From Cellulosimicrobium sp. Marseille-Q4280 (GTDB lineage Bacteria > Actinomycetota > Actinomycetes > Actinomycetales > Cellulomonadaceae), in contig NZ_CALPBY010000001.1 in NCBI RefSeq assembly GCF_943181405.1, forward strand, positions 310,001 through 374,000: a DNA stretch of 64,000 nucleotides, in the 5' to 3' direction. The number at the start of each line of letters is the position of its first letter. Position 1 is the first letter of the stretch. The notes under the pieces are model-generated. The model made no database searches. It was not told where the DNA came from and saw only the letters and a program-made list of their open reading frames with translations. Positions 1-7,797 of this stretch are shown here, one piece after another. The position numbers and the translations under genes are program-made.

Positions 1-119
1 GGACCGGTCCCGTTCTGCCCGCCGACGTAGAGCGTGCGGCCGCTCTCGACGATCGTGCCCTGCGAGAACGCCGGGTTCGCGTGCAGCCCCGGCGGGTTGA
101 CGTGCGTGACGGTGCTCAT
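1..119 (-). CDS. RidA family protein, N-terminal part
   Basis: The first 39 codons of a gene that runs off the left edge of the window. The N-terminus reads MSTVTHVNPPGLHANPAFSQ and continues to a YVGGQNGTG segment, the opening strand pattern of RidA/YjgF/UK114 proteins, trimeric cytosolic deaminases of reactive enamines and imines formed by PLP enzymes. The ATG is preceded by a near-perfect ribosome binding site, AGGAGGACC. The gene is divergent from the Nudix gene, and a long dyad lies between them. The substrate-binding arginine would be in the missing C-terminal half, so the exact subfamily cannot be told. Confidence 0.8.
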   Translation of the reverse strand, partial: MSTVTHVNPPGLHANPAFSQGTIVESGRTLYVGGQNGTG

Positions 120-191
120 CCTGGTCCTCCTGGGTGGTCGATCTGCGGACGGTCTGTCCTCACCGACGGTACGAGCCACCCCCGACACCGT

Positions 192-249
192 TGAGTGCTG
201 GGCATTTTGTCGTCCATAGGCCTCGTGAACGACAGATACCCAGCACTCA
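192..249. promoter_or_regulatory. Large dyad between ridA-like and Nudix genes
   Basis: TGAGTGCTGGG at 192-202 is repeated in inverted orientation as CCCAGCACTCA at 239-249, and inside it TGTCGT at 208-213 faces ACGACA at 229-234. The nested dyad spans 58 bp in the divergent intergenic region, which suits a regulator that binds as a tetramer or two dimers. The regulator is not encoded in the visible sequence. Confidence 0.55.
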
Positions 250-287
250 GCGGGCCAGGTCGGTCACGGCTGTGTAGGAATGGACAG

Positions 288-779
288 GTGAAGCAGTCAG
301 CAGGGCTCGTGCTCCACCGCGAACGGGGCGGCGTCGTGGAGGTGCTGCTCGGGCACATGGGCGGCCCGTTGTGGGCGCGCAAGGACGCCGGGGCGTGGAC
401 GATCCCCAAGGGGGAGATCGACCCGGGCGAGGACCCGCACGCCGCGGCGCTGCGCGAGTTCGCCGAAGAGCTCGGCGTGCCGGCACCACCGAGCGACGAG
501 CCCGACCTCGACCTCGGGACGGTGCGGCAGCGCGCGGGCAAGCTCGTCACGGCATGGGCGCGCGAGGGCGACCTCGACGTGTCGGCGGTCGTGAGCAACG
601 CCTTCGCGATCGAGTGGCCGCCGCGGTCGGGCCGCATGCAGGAGTTCCCCGAGCTCGACCGCGCCGGCTGGTTCCCGCTCGCGACGGCACGGGGCCTCGT
701 GGTCACCGGGCAGGTCGAGCTGCTGGACCGGCTCGACGCGGCGCTCGCGACGCGGGAGAGATCGTCCGAACCGCAGTGA
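288..779 (+). CDS. Nudix hydrolase
   Basis: A 163-residue Nudix-fold pyrophosphatase. The Nudix box is intact: G of GEIDPGE, then REFAEELGV, matching GX5EX7REUXEEXGU with all metal-binding glutamates present. The protein is short and single-domain, like small actinobacterial Nudix enzymes that clean up nucleotide or sugar diphosphates; the substrate cannot be read from the sequence. The GTG at 288 is chosen because VKQSAGLVLHR starts the first Nudix strand directly and AGGA lies 8 nt upstream; the frame is open further upstream to 195 but that stretch overlaps the dyad operator. A strong terminator follows at once. Confidence 0.85.
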   Translation: MKQSAGLVLHRERGGVVEVLLGHMGGPLWARKDAGAWTIPKGEIDPGEDPHAAALREFAEELGVPAPPSDEPDLDLGTVRQRAGKLVTAWAREGDLDVSAVVSNAFAIEWPPRSGRMQEFPELDRAGWFPLATARGLVVTGQVELLDRLDAALATRERSSEPQ

Positions 780-793
780 ACCCGGGCAGTGCG

Positions 794-824
794 AGGCCCC
801 GGGACCCGACGGGTCCCGGGGCCT
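794..824 (+). terminator. Hairpin terminator after Nudix gene
   Basis: A perfect 14-bp stem (AGGCCCCGGGACCC paired with its complement) closed by the 3-nt loop GAC, beginning 15 nt after the Nudix stop codon. No U-tract follows, as is usual in high-GC actinobacteria. It may also end transcripts of the small convergent gene at 879-1019. Confidence 0.75.
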
Positions 825-878
825 GCTCGTGCGGTCCGGTCCTCCGGAGAGAACCGGTCGGCCCGGGAAGGGCTCCGG

Positions 879-1019
879 TCAGCCCAGGAGGTACGGGGCG
901 GCGACGAAGCCGGCCAGGAGGCCGACGGCGACGACCGCGACGGCGGACAGGTGCGATCGGCGTGCCCGTGCGGTCGCGCGGCGCGCGGTGTGGCCCAGGG
1001 CTTCGGTCATGGCGGTCAT
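879..1019 (-). CDS. Small single-pass membrane protein
   Basis: A 46-residue protein: a basic N-terminal half (ARRATARARRSH) and one hydrophobic segment, LSAVAVVAVGLLAGFVAAPY, ending almost at the C-terminus. The ATG at 1019 is chosen over the upstream in-frame start because GAGAGGACC sits just upstream. Topology by the positive-inside rule is N-in. I recognise no family. It is flanked by terminator hairpins on both sides, so it is probably monocistronic. Confidence 0.5.
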   Translation of the reverse strand: MTAMTEALGHTARRATARARRSHLSAVAVVAVGLLAGFVAAPYLLG

Positions 1020-1138
1020 GACGGTCCTCTCGTCGTGGACGGTGTTCCAGGAGGAGAGACCGCGACCGGCGCGATCCATGACGCGGTTTCGGCAACCAGC
1101 TGACGCGATCCACGTCACACCTGACCGTCGAAACGCGT

Positions 1139-1170
1139 CGACCCTGGTTCATCATGATGAACCAGGGTCG
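1139..1170. terminator. 32-bp perfect palindrome, likely bidirectional terminator
   Basis: The 16-nt arm CGACCCTGGTTCATCA is followed without spacer by its exact complement. It lies 31 nt downstream of the thiolase stop codon (minus strand) and in front of the small membrane gene. As RNA it would form a stem of about 14 bp from either strand. Its AT-rich centre is unusual for this genome. Confidence 0.6.
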
Positions 1171-1200
1171 TTCAGCACGCGCGCGCAACCGCGCCAGGGC

Positions 1201-2436
1201 TCAACCGGCGCGCAGGATCAGAGCGTCGCCCTGGCCGCCTCCGCCGCAGAGCGCGGCCGCACCGGTCCCGCCGCCCCGTCGCCGCAGCGCGAGCGCGAGG
1301 TGCAGCGCGAGACGCGCGCCCGACGCGCCGACCGGGTGGCCGAGCGCGATCGCGCCGCCGTCGGTGTTGACGACGTCCTCGTCGATCCCGAGGTCGGCGA
1401 CCGACTGGAGCGCAACGGCCGCGAACGCCTCGTTGATCTCGACGAGGTCGAGGTCCGACGCCGCGAGACCCTCGCGCTTCAGCGCCGCCTCGATCGCGCG
1501 CGACGGCTGGGAGTGCAGCGAGCTGTCGGGCCCCGCGACCTGGCCGGCCGCGCCGATCTCCGCGAGCCAGTCCAGCCCGTTGCGCTTCGCGAAGGCGCGG
1601 CTCGCGACCACGACGGCTGCCGCGCCGTCGGACAGCGGCGAGCTCGACCCCGCGGTGATGGTGCCGTCCTCGACGAACGCCGGGCGCAGCCGCTCGAGCG
1701 CCTCGAGGGTCGTGTCCGCCCGTACGCCCTCGTCGTGGGCGACGACGACCGGCTCGCCCCGGCGCTGCGGCACGGTGACGGGGGCGATCTCCTCCGCGAG
1801 GTGACCGGCGTCGCGGGCGGCGGCCGCCCGCTGGTGCGAGCGCAGCGCGTAGGCGTCCTGCTCGGGGCGGCCGATGCCGCGCGTCGCGCAGCCGCGGTCG
1901 GTGAGCTCGCCCATCACCTCGCCGCTGAACGGGTCGTTCAGCCCGTCGTGCGTGAGCGAGTCGGCCATCGTCACGTCGCCGAACGCGAAGCCCGCGCGCG
2001 ACCCCACGACGAGGTGCGGCGCGTTCGTCATGGACTCCTGGCCGCCCGCGACGACGACCGTCGCCTCGCCGGTACGGATGAGCCGTGCCGCGTCGATGAT
2101 CGCCGTCAGCCCCGACAGGCACAGCTTGTTCACCGTCACGGTCGGCACGTCCCAGCCGATGCCCGCGTGGATCGCGGCCTGGCGGGCGGGTCCCTGCTTG
2201 GCGCCCGCCTGGACGACCTGACCGACGATCACCGTGTCGACCTGCTCGGGCGAGACCCCGGCCGCGGCGAGCGCACCGCGGATCGCGTGCGCGCCCAGGT
2301 CGGCGGCCGACAACGACGCGAGCGCGCCGCGGAACCGCGCGAACGGCGTGCGGGCCCCGTGCAGGAGGACGGGGGTGACCTCGTCCTCGGGGGTGACGGC
2401 TGCGCCGTCGGTCAGGGTGCTGGCGTCGTTGCTCAT
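1201..2436 (-). CDS. Acetyl-CoA C-acyltransferase (thiolase)
   Basis: A 411-residue thiolase that joins or cleaves acyl-CoA and acetyl-CoA, the last step of beta-oxidation or the first step of acetoacetyl-CoA synthesis. The acyl-accepting cysteine is Cys106 (VNKLCLSG), the active-site histidine is His367 in GGAIALGHPVGASG, and the second, proton-shuttling cysteine is Cys397 in ALCGGGGQG. The NEAFA motif is present too. The length is normal for the family. It follows an acyl-CoA dehydrogenase gene on the same strand after 110 nt, which argues for degradative use. The ATG at 2436 fits the family's N-terminus; the frame stays open far upstream, but that is a shadow of the dehydrogenase. Confidence 0.92.
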   Translation of the reverse strand: MSNDASTLTDGAAVTPEDEVTPVLLHGARTPFARFRGALASLSAADLGAHAIRGALAAAGVSPEQVDTVIVGQVVQAGAKQGPARQAAIHAGIGWDVPTVTVNKLCLSGLTAIIDAARLIRTGEATVVVAGGQESMTNAPHLVVGSRAGFAFGDVTMADSLTHDGLNDPFSGEVMGELTDRGCATRGIGRPEQDAYALRSHQRAAAARDAGHLAEEIAPVTVPQRRGEPVVVAHDEGVRADTTLEALERLRPAFVEDGTITAGSSSPLSDGAAAVVVASRAFAKRNGLDWLAEIGAAGQVAGPDSSLHSQPSRAIEAALKREGLAASDLDLVEINEAFAAVALQSVADLGIDEDVVNTDGGAIALGHPVGASGARLALHLALALRRRGGGTGAAALCGGGGQGDALILRAG

Positions 2437-2477
2437 GGGATCCGTCCGGGAGTGCGGGGGAGGTGCCGAGGGAAGGG

Positions 2478-2512
2478 CCCGGCGCCGCGAGGAGGGGCGA
2501 CGCGGCGCCGGG
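2478..2512. terminator. Hairpin between acyl-CoA dehydrogenase and thiolase genes
   Basis: CCCGGCGCCGC and GCGGCGCCGGG form a perfect 11-bp inverted repeat around a 13-nt loop. A second near-palindrome, CGCGCGCAGTGCGCGCG, sits at about 2523-2539. Together they may end or weaken read-through from the dehydrogenase gene into the thiolase gene. Confidence 0.45.
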
Positions 2513-2546
2513 AGCGTGAGGGGCGCGCGCAGTGCGCGCGGCCCGG

Positions 2547-3797
2547 TCAGGCGAAGGCCGAGACGCCCGTGATGTCGCGACCGACGATGAGGGCCTGCAC
2601 GGACTCCGTGCCCTCGTACGTGTGCAGGGCCTCGACGTCCGCGAAGTGCCGCGCGGCGCGGTTGCGCAGCAGGATGCCGTTGCCGCCGAGCAGGTCCCGC
2701 GCGCTCGACGCGATCTCCCGCGCGCCGCGCGTGCACGTGTACTTCGCGAGCGACGCCTGCGGGCCGGTGAGCTCGCCCGCCTCGTCGAGCCGCGTCATCT
2801 GCGCGACGAGGAGCTGCATCTGCGTGAGCGTCGACAGCATCCGGGTGAGGCGCTCCTGGATCATCTGGTTCGCCGCGAGCGGGCGGCCGAACTGCACGCG
2901 CTGCGTCGCGTACGCGACCGCGGTCTCGTAGCACGCGACCGCGTGCCCGACGGCGGCCCACGCCACCCCGAGGCGCGTCGCGAACAGCACGCGCGAGGTG
3001 TCCTTGAAAGACCGCGCACCGGGAAGGGCGTTCTCGGCAGGGACGAAGACGTCGTCGAGCACGACGTGCGCCTGCCAGATCGCGCGGAGCGACACCTTGC
3101 CGGTGATCGTCGTGCCGGTGTAGCCGGGGGAGTCCTGGGGGACGACGAAGCCGTGGACCTGGTTGTCGCCCTCCCCGCCCTCGCCGTCGACGAGCCGCGC
3201 CCACACGACCGTGATGTGCCCGGACGAGCCGTTGCCGATCCACTTCTTCTCGCCGTTCAGCACGTAGCCCTCGACGCCGTCCCGGGTCTCGCGACGGGCG
3301 GTGGTCTCGAGCGAGACGGAGTCGGAGCCGTGGGTCGGCTCGGTGAGGGCGAACGCGCCGATGATCTCGCCGCGCGCCATGGGCTCGGCGTACCGTGCGC
3401 GCTGCTCGTCGGAGCCGAGCATCTGGATCGAGCGGAGCGCGAGCCCGCCCTGGACACCGCAGATCGTCGCGACCGAGCCGTCGCCGCGCGACATCTCCAT
3501 CGCGGCGAGGCCGGCGCCCATGAGGCTGACGTGCTCGCGACCCTCGACGTCGACGCCGTCGCGCAGGAGGTCGAGCTCACCGAGGCGCTTGACGAGGTCG
3601 AGCGGGACCTCGGCTCGCTCCCAGTACTCGTCGATGACGGGCAGCACCTCGTCCTGGACGAAGGCGCGCACGCGCTGCTGGTGCGCACGGTCGGCGTCGG
3701 TGGCGTCCGCGAACGCCCCGGCGTAGTCGACGTCGAGCGGCGTGGTGAGGTCGTAGGCGGGTTCGGTGACACCGGGCTTGATCGGCGTGGCGGGCAT
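2547..3797 (-). CDS. Acyl-CoA dehydrogenase, glutaryl-CoA dehydrogenase-like
   Basis: A 416-residue FAD enzyme of the acyl-CoA dehydrogenase family. The FAD/substrate motif FALTEPTHGSDSVSLETTA is clear. The catalytic base is Glu395 in HTYEGTESVQALIVGRDITG; the YEGT context with the RDITG tail is that of glutaryl-CoA dehydrogenases, where it drives dehydrogenation (with or without decarboxylation) of glutaryl-CoA from lysine, tryptophan or aromatic catabolism. Substrate choice is inference. The ATG at 3797 has AGGAG 6 nt upstream. The thiolase downstream would handle the resulting acyl-CoA. A palindromic site at 3882-3903 lies in its promoter region. Confidence 0.88.
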   Translation of the reverse strand: MPATPIKPGVTEPAYDLTTPLDVDYAGAFADATDADRAHQQRVRAFVQDEVLPVIDEYWERAEVPLDLVKRLGELDLLRDGVDVEGREHVSLMGAGLAAMEMSRGDGSVATICGVQGGLALRSIQMLGSDEQRARYAEPMARGEIIGAFALTEPTHGSDSVSLETTARRETRDGVEGYVLNGEKKWIGNGSSGHITVVWARLVDGEGGEGDNQVHGFVVPQDSPGYTGTTITGKVSLRAIWQAHVVLDDVFVPAENALPGARSFKDTSRVLFATRLGVAWAAVGHAVACYETAVAYATQRVQFGRPLAANQMIQERLTRMLSTLTQMQLLVAQMTRLDEAGELTGPQASLAKYTCTRGAREIASSARDLLGGNGILLRNRAARHFADVEALHTYEGTESVQALIVGRDITGVSAFA

Positions 3798-3881
3798 CGG
3801 TGCTCCTGGCTCGGACGGGCTGTCGGCCCGCCGGGAGGGTCCCCCTGCGCAGCCGCTCCCCTCCATCGTGCGCCGATACCC

Positions 3882-3903
3882 CGTCTCAGGTCAACCCGAG
3901 ACG
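3882..3903. promoter_or_regulatory. Inverted repeat upstream of acyl-CoA dehydrogenase gene
   Basis: CGTCTC at 3882 and GAGACG at 3898 form a 6-bp inverted repeat with a 10-nt spacer about 85 nt upstream of the dehydrogenase start. A TTGACC hexamer on the minus strand overlaps the spacer. The arrangement suggests an operator over a -35 box; no regulator is identified. Confidence 0.35.
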
Positions 3904-3908
3904 CAGTA

Positions 3909-5102
3909 TCACGATGCTCCGGGCGCGGCAGCGCCCTGCGCGGCCGTCGCGGCGCTCTCGCGCAGTGCCGGGTCGCCGAGGAAGGCGCGGACGTCGGCGG
4001 CGACGTCGTCGGGCCGCTCCATCGCCGGGAAGTGCCCGCCGCGCGGTCGCTCGTTCCAGAACGGGAGCATGCCGTCGGGGTCGAGGATGCGCCGCATCAG
4101 CGGTTCGGTCCCGAACGCCGTCATGCCCTGCGGGCGGTCGTGGTGGCGTCCCCACGCGGCCGCCGAGTGCGCGGTCTCGTAGAGGAGGTTCGCGGCACCG
4201 TCGCCGGCCCGCCCGAACCAGCTCACGCTCACGAGGGCGAGCAGGTCGTCGACGTCCACGGCCTCCTCGGGGAGGTCGTGCGCCGGGTCGGTCCACTCGT
4301 GGAACTTCTCGACGATCCACGTGAGCTGCATCGCGGGCGAGTCCGTGAGCCCGTACGCGACGCTCAGCGGGCGAGTCGCCTGGACCTGGAGGTAGCCGAA
4401 GTCCTCGGTGCGCGCCGCGACGAGGGCCTGGTGCCGCTCGGCCTCGGCGGGCGTCAGGTGGTCGGTCGGCGGCGTGTACGCCGTCGCGATCGCGCCGGGG
4501 TCGGTCGACACGAGGGACGCGACGACCCGGTCGCCCGCGTCGAGGCACAGCTGCTCGGCGACGCCCGCGCCGACGTCGCCGCCGAAGACCGCGTACCGCT
4601 CGTACCCGAGCGCCCGCACGACCCGGTCGAAAGCGTCCGCGGTGCGGACGATGTCCCAGCCGTGCGAGGCCAGCGGCGTCGAGAGGCCGTACCCCGGCAT
4701 CGACGGCGCGACGACGTGGAAGGCGGGTGCATCCCCGTCGGGCTCGGCGAGCAGCGGGGCGAGCCGCGCGAACTCCACGCACGACGTGGGATACCCGTGG
4801 CAGAGGAGCAACGGGGTCGCGTCCGCGCGCGTCGACCGCACGTGCAGCCCGTGGATCCGCTGTCCGTCCACCTCGGCGACGAACTGCGGCAGGCGGTTGA
4901 GCCGGACCTCCTGCGCGCGCCAGTCGAACGTCGTGCGCCAGCGCTCCGCGAGCCGGCGCGCGTAGCCCACGGGCGTCCCGCGGTCCCAGGCGTCCGTCAG
5001 CTCGGCGGGCCAGCGCGTGCGCGCCAGCCGCTCCCGGAGGTCGTCGACCTCCTCGGCGCTCACGGCGATCTCGTACGGTCGGACGTCCACGTCGGTACCC
5101 AT
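3909..5102 (-). CDS. Epoxide hydrolase, alpha/beta-hydrolase fold
   Basis: A 397-residue protein with the epoxide hydrolase N-terminal region (residues about 8-115, including the WP and FDWR elements) followed by an alpha/beta-hydrolase core. HGYPTS forms the oxyanion-hole loop (HGXP type), Asp176 in FGGDVGAG is the nucleophile, and His357 in GGHFPAMERPDD is the general base. The family opens epoxides to diols in the cytosol; some members are juvenile-hormone-type hydrolases or are simply called EphA-like. GAGGAGGACC precedes the ATG at 5102. It shares orientation with the acyl-CoA genes and is followed upstream by an AraC-type gene in the same direction, which may control it. Confidence 0.88.
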   Translation of the reverse strand: MGTDVDVRPYEIAVSAEEVDDLRERLARTRWPAELTDAWDRGTPVGYARRLAERWRTTFDWRAQEVRLNRLPQFVAEVDGQRIHGLHVRSTRADATPLLLCHGYPTSCVEFARLAPLLAEPDGDAPAFHVVAPSMPGYGLSTPLASHGWDIVRTADAFDRVVRALGYERYAVFGGDVGAGVAEQLCLDAGDRVVASLVSTDPGAIATAYTPPTDHLTPAEAERHQALVAARTEDFGYLQVQATRPLSVAYGLTDSPAMQLTWIVEKFHEWTDPAHDLPEEAVDVDDLLALVSVSWFGRAGDGAANLLYETAHSAAAWGRHHDRPQGMTAFGTEPLMRRILDPDGMLPFWNERPRGGHFPAMERPDDVAADVRAFLGDPALRESAATAAQGAAAPGAS

Positions 5103-5188
5103 GACAGGTCCTCCTCGGGGTGGTCGTGACCACCTCAGCGAACCGGGGGACGGGCGGGGTGTCTTGAACGGACGCGACACCCTGGCCG

Positions 5189-5878
5189 TCAGACCGGCTC
5201 GCCGCGCTCGCGCGACCGACCCGGCGTGTGCCCCGTCAGACGCTTCAGGTCGCGCGTGAGGTGGGCCTGGTCCGCGTAGCCGAGCCGGTACGCGACGTCG
5301 GCGATCGAGCGGCCCTCCTGCAGCCTCGCGACCGCCTCGCGCGCCCGCTCGATCTGGCGCACGCGACGCGGGGCGATCCCGACGGCGCGCGCGAAGTGAC
5401 GCTCGACCGTGCGGACCGAGCAGCGTGCCGCGCCGCCGTCGAGCGCCGCCTCGACGACGTCGTCGTGCCGCACGACGCCCGCGGCGCTCAGGGCGGCCAC
5501 GAGCCGGTCGACGTCGGTCGCGCCGAGGCGGACCGACGGGAACGGCCACAGGTCCCCGGCGAGCAGGAAGGCGCCGGGCGACGGCATCGACAACCGGTCC
5601 GTGCGGTCCCGCCACGTCGCGACGGGCTCGTGGGCGAAGTACGTGCCGGACGAGAAGCGCACCCCGAGGTTGTGGTTCCCGGCGAGGTACGGGACGGGCG
5701 TCGGCTTCGAGGACGGTCCGGAGAGCAGGACGCGGCGGGTGTCCGCGTGGACGGTGAAGACGAGGTCCCACCGGGCGTCCGCGGACGCGACATAGGTCCC
5801 GTCGGTGAGGTCCACGGTGGCCCACACGACGTCGACGGCGGGGGAGGATGCGGCGCGCTCCTCGTAGAGGAAGCTCAC
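5189..5878 (-). CDS. AraC family transcriptional regulator
   Basis: A 229-residue regulator. The C-terminal third holds the two helix-turn-helix units, with RQIERAREAVARLQEGRSIA and then DVAYRLGYADQAHLTRDLKR typical of AraC proteins; the N-terminal 120 residues form a sensor region similar to those called DUF6597. The GTG at 5878 is chosen because VSFLYEER opens the sensor domain and because TAGACT lies exactly 7 nt upstream, the pattern of a leaderless transcript. The ligand is unknown; the neighbouring epoxide hydrolase is the likeliest target. Confidence 0.8.
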   Translation of the reverse strand: MSFLYEERAASSPAVDVVWATVDLTDGTYVASADARWDLVFTVHADTRRVLLSGPSSKPTPVPYLAGNHNLGVRFSSGTYFAHEPVATWRDRTDRLSMPSPGAFLLAGDLWPFPSVRLGATDVDRLVAALSAAGVVRHDDVVEAALDGGAARCSVRTVERHFARAVGIAPRRVRQIERAREAVARLQEGRSIADVAYRLGYADQAHLTRDLKRLTGHTPGRSRERGEPV

Positions 5879-5930
5879 GCCCGCAAGTCTAGGACGGGGG
5901 TGCGACGCCTCCCCGGCGTAGGGTCGCCGC

Positions 5931-6605
5931 ATGGTGACGTGGGACGACGACGCCTCGGCGGGTGCCTGGATCGCGGAGCGGCTCGGGCCTTTCGGGCCGC
6001 GCGTCGACGGCACGGTCCCGCGGGGCTACGCGGCGTACGCGTGCGTCCCGTTCCCCGAGGCGCACGGGACTCTGCTGTACGCGACGGAGGACGGCAGCCC
6101 GGCGCCGCTCGACGTCCTGGTCGACGTGCTGGAACCGTTCACCGGCGTCCAGCCGGTGCACGCCGGGCTGTGGACGGGGTTCTCGTTCCTCTACGACCAC
6201 GGCACCGACCCGCGCCACAGCTCGGGGATCGGGGTGCTCGTCGGCTGGGCGGAGGACGAGCCGCGGCCGAGCGAGGAGGAGATCGCCGCCGCGCAGGCCG
6301 AGGCGTGGGACCAGCTCGCCCCGACGCTCGTCGAACGACCGGCGGCGCCGATGCTCCTGCTCCCGCACCGCGAGCACCATCTGTGGACGGGCACGCTGGC
6401 CGACGTCGCGGCGTTCCGTCACCACGGCCAGGCACCGAGCCTGTGGTGGCCCGAGGACCGGTCGTGGTTCGTCGGATCGGACGTCGACGCGGCCGCGGCC
6501 TACCTCGGCGGGAGCGAGGCGCTCGTCGACGCGGTGTGCGCGGAGCCGACGCTCGGCGCGTACCGGGTCGCGCCGTCGGACACGATGCTGTTCGAGGACG
6601 ACTGA
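5931..6605 (+). CDS. Conserved hypothetical protein
   Basis: A 224-residue acidic soluble protein without signal peptide or membrane segment. It is rich in Trp, Asp and Glu (for example DRSWFVGSDVDAAAAYLGGS) and resembles unnamed proteins common in Micrococcales; I can assign no function. The ATG at 5931 follows TAGGGT by 6 nt, so the mRNA probably starts at or next to the ATG. It is divergent from the AraC gene, the two start codons being 52 nt apart. Confidence 0.7.
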   Translation: MVTWDDDASAGAWIAERLGPFGPRVDGTVPRGYAAYACVPFPEAHGTLLYATEDGSPAPLDVLVDVLEPFTGVQPVHAGLWTGFSFLYDHGTDPRHSSGIGVLVGWAEDEPRPSEEEIAAAQAEAWDQLAPTLVERPAAPMLLLPHREHHLWTGTLADVAAFRHHGQAPSLWWPEDRSWFVGSDVDAAAAYLGGSEALVDAVCAEPTLGAYRVAPSDTMLFEDD

Positions 6606-6627
6606 GGCGTCGCTCGCGCCCGTGCGG

Positions 6628-7323
6628 TCAGGCGGGTGCGCCGGCGGCCAGCTGCTCGGCCGTCGCGCGCCGGTTGATCCGCCACCACACGAAGAACCCG
6701 ACGAGCGTGAACGCGCCGTAGAACACGTACATGAACGCGGACGCGTAGTAGCCGGCGGACACGAGGAGCGGCACGCCGACGATGTCCACCGCGACCCAGA
6801 TCAGCCAGAACTCGACCCAGCCCTTGGCCATGCCGTACGTCGCGAGGAGCGAGCCCATGAAGATCCAGGCGTCGGCCCACACCGGTTCGAACGAGCCGAG
6901 CGCGCGGAACACGGGAGTGAGCACGGCGGTGCCGACGAGGAGGGCGACCACGAGGGCGATCCGCTGCCGCGCCGTCGCCCACTGCGGGACGACGCTCACG
7001 CCGTGGCTGTCGGCGTCCGCGTCACCGAGACGCTGCTGCGTGCGGCGCCACTGCACCCACCCGTAGACGGAGACGATGACGAACATGACCTGGCGGCCGG
7101 CCTGGCCGAGCAGGTTCACGGGGTTGGGCGTCGCGAACACCGCGCCGAGGAACACCGTGAGCAGCAGCAGGTTGCCGACGATGCCCACCGGCCACGCCCA
7201 CACCTTGCGCCGCATGCCGCCCAGCGCCGATGCCAGGCCGAACCCGTTGCCGACGATCTCGCGCCACAGCAGGTGCTGGTCGCCGATCGTGAGCTGCGCG
7301 TCGAACAGCGCCATCAGGTCCAT
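6628..7323 (-). CDS. ribM: Riboflavin importer RibM/PnuX (PnuC family)
   Basis: A 231-residue polytopic membrane protein of the PnuC family (seven or so hydrophobic segments; the signature WxxGxxG/NLLL and WAxxVYGWVQWRR regions are visible). PnuC proteins carry nicotinamide riboside, but the branch found in actinobacteria behind an FMN riboswitch transports riboflavin (RibM, also called PnuX). Here a full FMN riboswitch lies upstream at 7496-7618, which decides the substrate. The ATG at 7323 is preceded by GAGGGA. Family members import by facilitated diffusion coupled to trapping of the vitamin by flavokinase. No riboflavin synthesis gene is nearby. Confidence 0.85.
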   Translation of the reverse strand: MDLMALFDAQLTIGDQHLLWREIVGNGFGLASALGGMRRKVWAWPVGIVGNLLLLTVFLGAVFATPNPVNLLGQAGRQVMFVIVSVYGWVQWRRTQQRLGDADADSHGVSVVPQWATARQRIALVVALLVGTAVLTPVFRALGSFEPVWADAWIFMGSLLATYGMAKGWVEFWLIWVAVDIVGVPLLVSAGYYASAFMYVFYGAFTLVGFFVWWRINRRATAEQLAAGAPA

Positions 7324-7495
7324 CGCTCGTCCCTCGTCCTTCCCGGGCACGAGGCTCCGGGGTGAGGGCGGGCGGGGCGTCGTGGGACCCGTGCGGGCCG
7401 CCGACGCCGTCGCTCACCACGGCGAGGAGGACCTCCACGGGTGCGGGCTCGTCGAGTGCTCGACGGACCCGTCCCCTCGGGGACGACCGCGCCGC

Positions 7496-7618
7496 ACGTG
7501 CTTCCTCCCATCCGGACTGTCACCGTCGGTCCTGGAGTTCCACCAGGTCAACCGCGCATAGGGCGCGGGTCGCGGACTGTCACCGCCGGCTCGGAATTGC
7601 ACCGACCCCGGAGCACGT
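7496..7618 (-). promoter_or_regulatory. FMN riboswitch (RFN element)
   Basis: The closing helix P1 is ACGTGCT (7618-7612) paired with AGCACGT (7502-7496). Between them run the invariant RFN blocks on the minus strand: GGGGTCGGTGCAATTCC, CCGGCGGTGACAGTCCGCGA, CTGGTGGAACTCCAG and the closing GACGGTGACAGTCCGGATGG. Downstream, GTCCCC-GA-GGGGAC and GTCGAG-CA-CTCGAC hairpins at about 7450-7485 could be the expression platform. FMN binding should lower expression of the importer gene. Confidence 0.95.
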
Positions 7619-7689
7619 TCGTGCGTACTGCGTTCTGCAACGGCCGATGCTACCCGGGCATTCCCCGAGCGCTCGTGCCCTGCGGGAAG

Positions 7690-7786
7690 ACGGTCTCGAG
7701 ATCGGCAGGTCGACGCGAGACCGGTCCGACGGCGCGAGATCGGTTCTCTGAACGACCGGTCTCGCGCCGTCCTACCGATCTCGCGA
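7690..7786. repeat. Dispersed GCGAGATCG palindromic repeat, copy 1
   Basis: Intergenic, between the FMN riboswitch and a TetR gene. It holds inverted units GGTCTCG/CGAGACC and GCGAGATCGG/CCGATCTCGC. The right part (from 7734) aligns with the copies at 27177-27248 and 57333-57405, sharing GCGAGATCG, CTCTGAA and the closing CGATCTCG. Confidence 0.6.
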
Positions 7787-7797
7787 TGGGGTCGGGA

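Noticed and set aside
2437-3243. Extension of the thiolase frame upstream to 3243
   Set aside because: The upstream part is antisense-frame reading of the acyl-CoA dehydrogenase gene; the thiolase family start lies at 2436.
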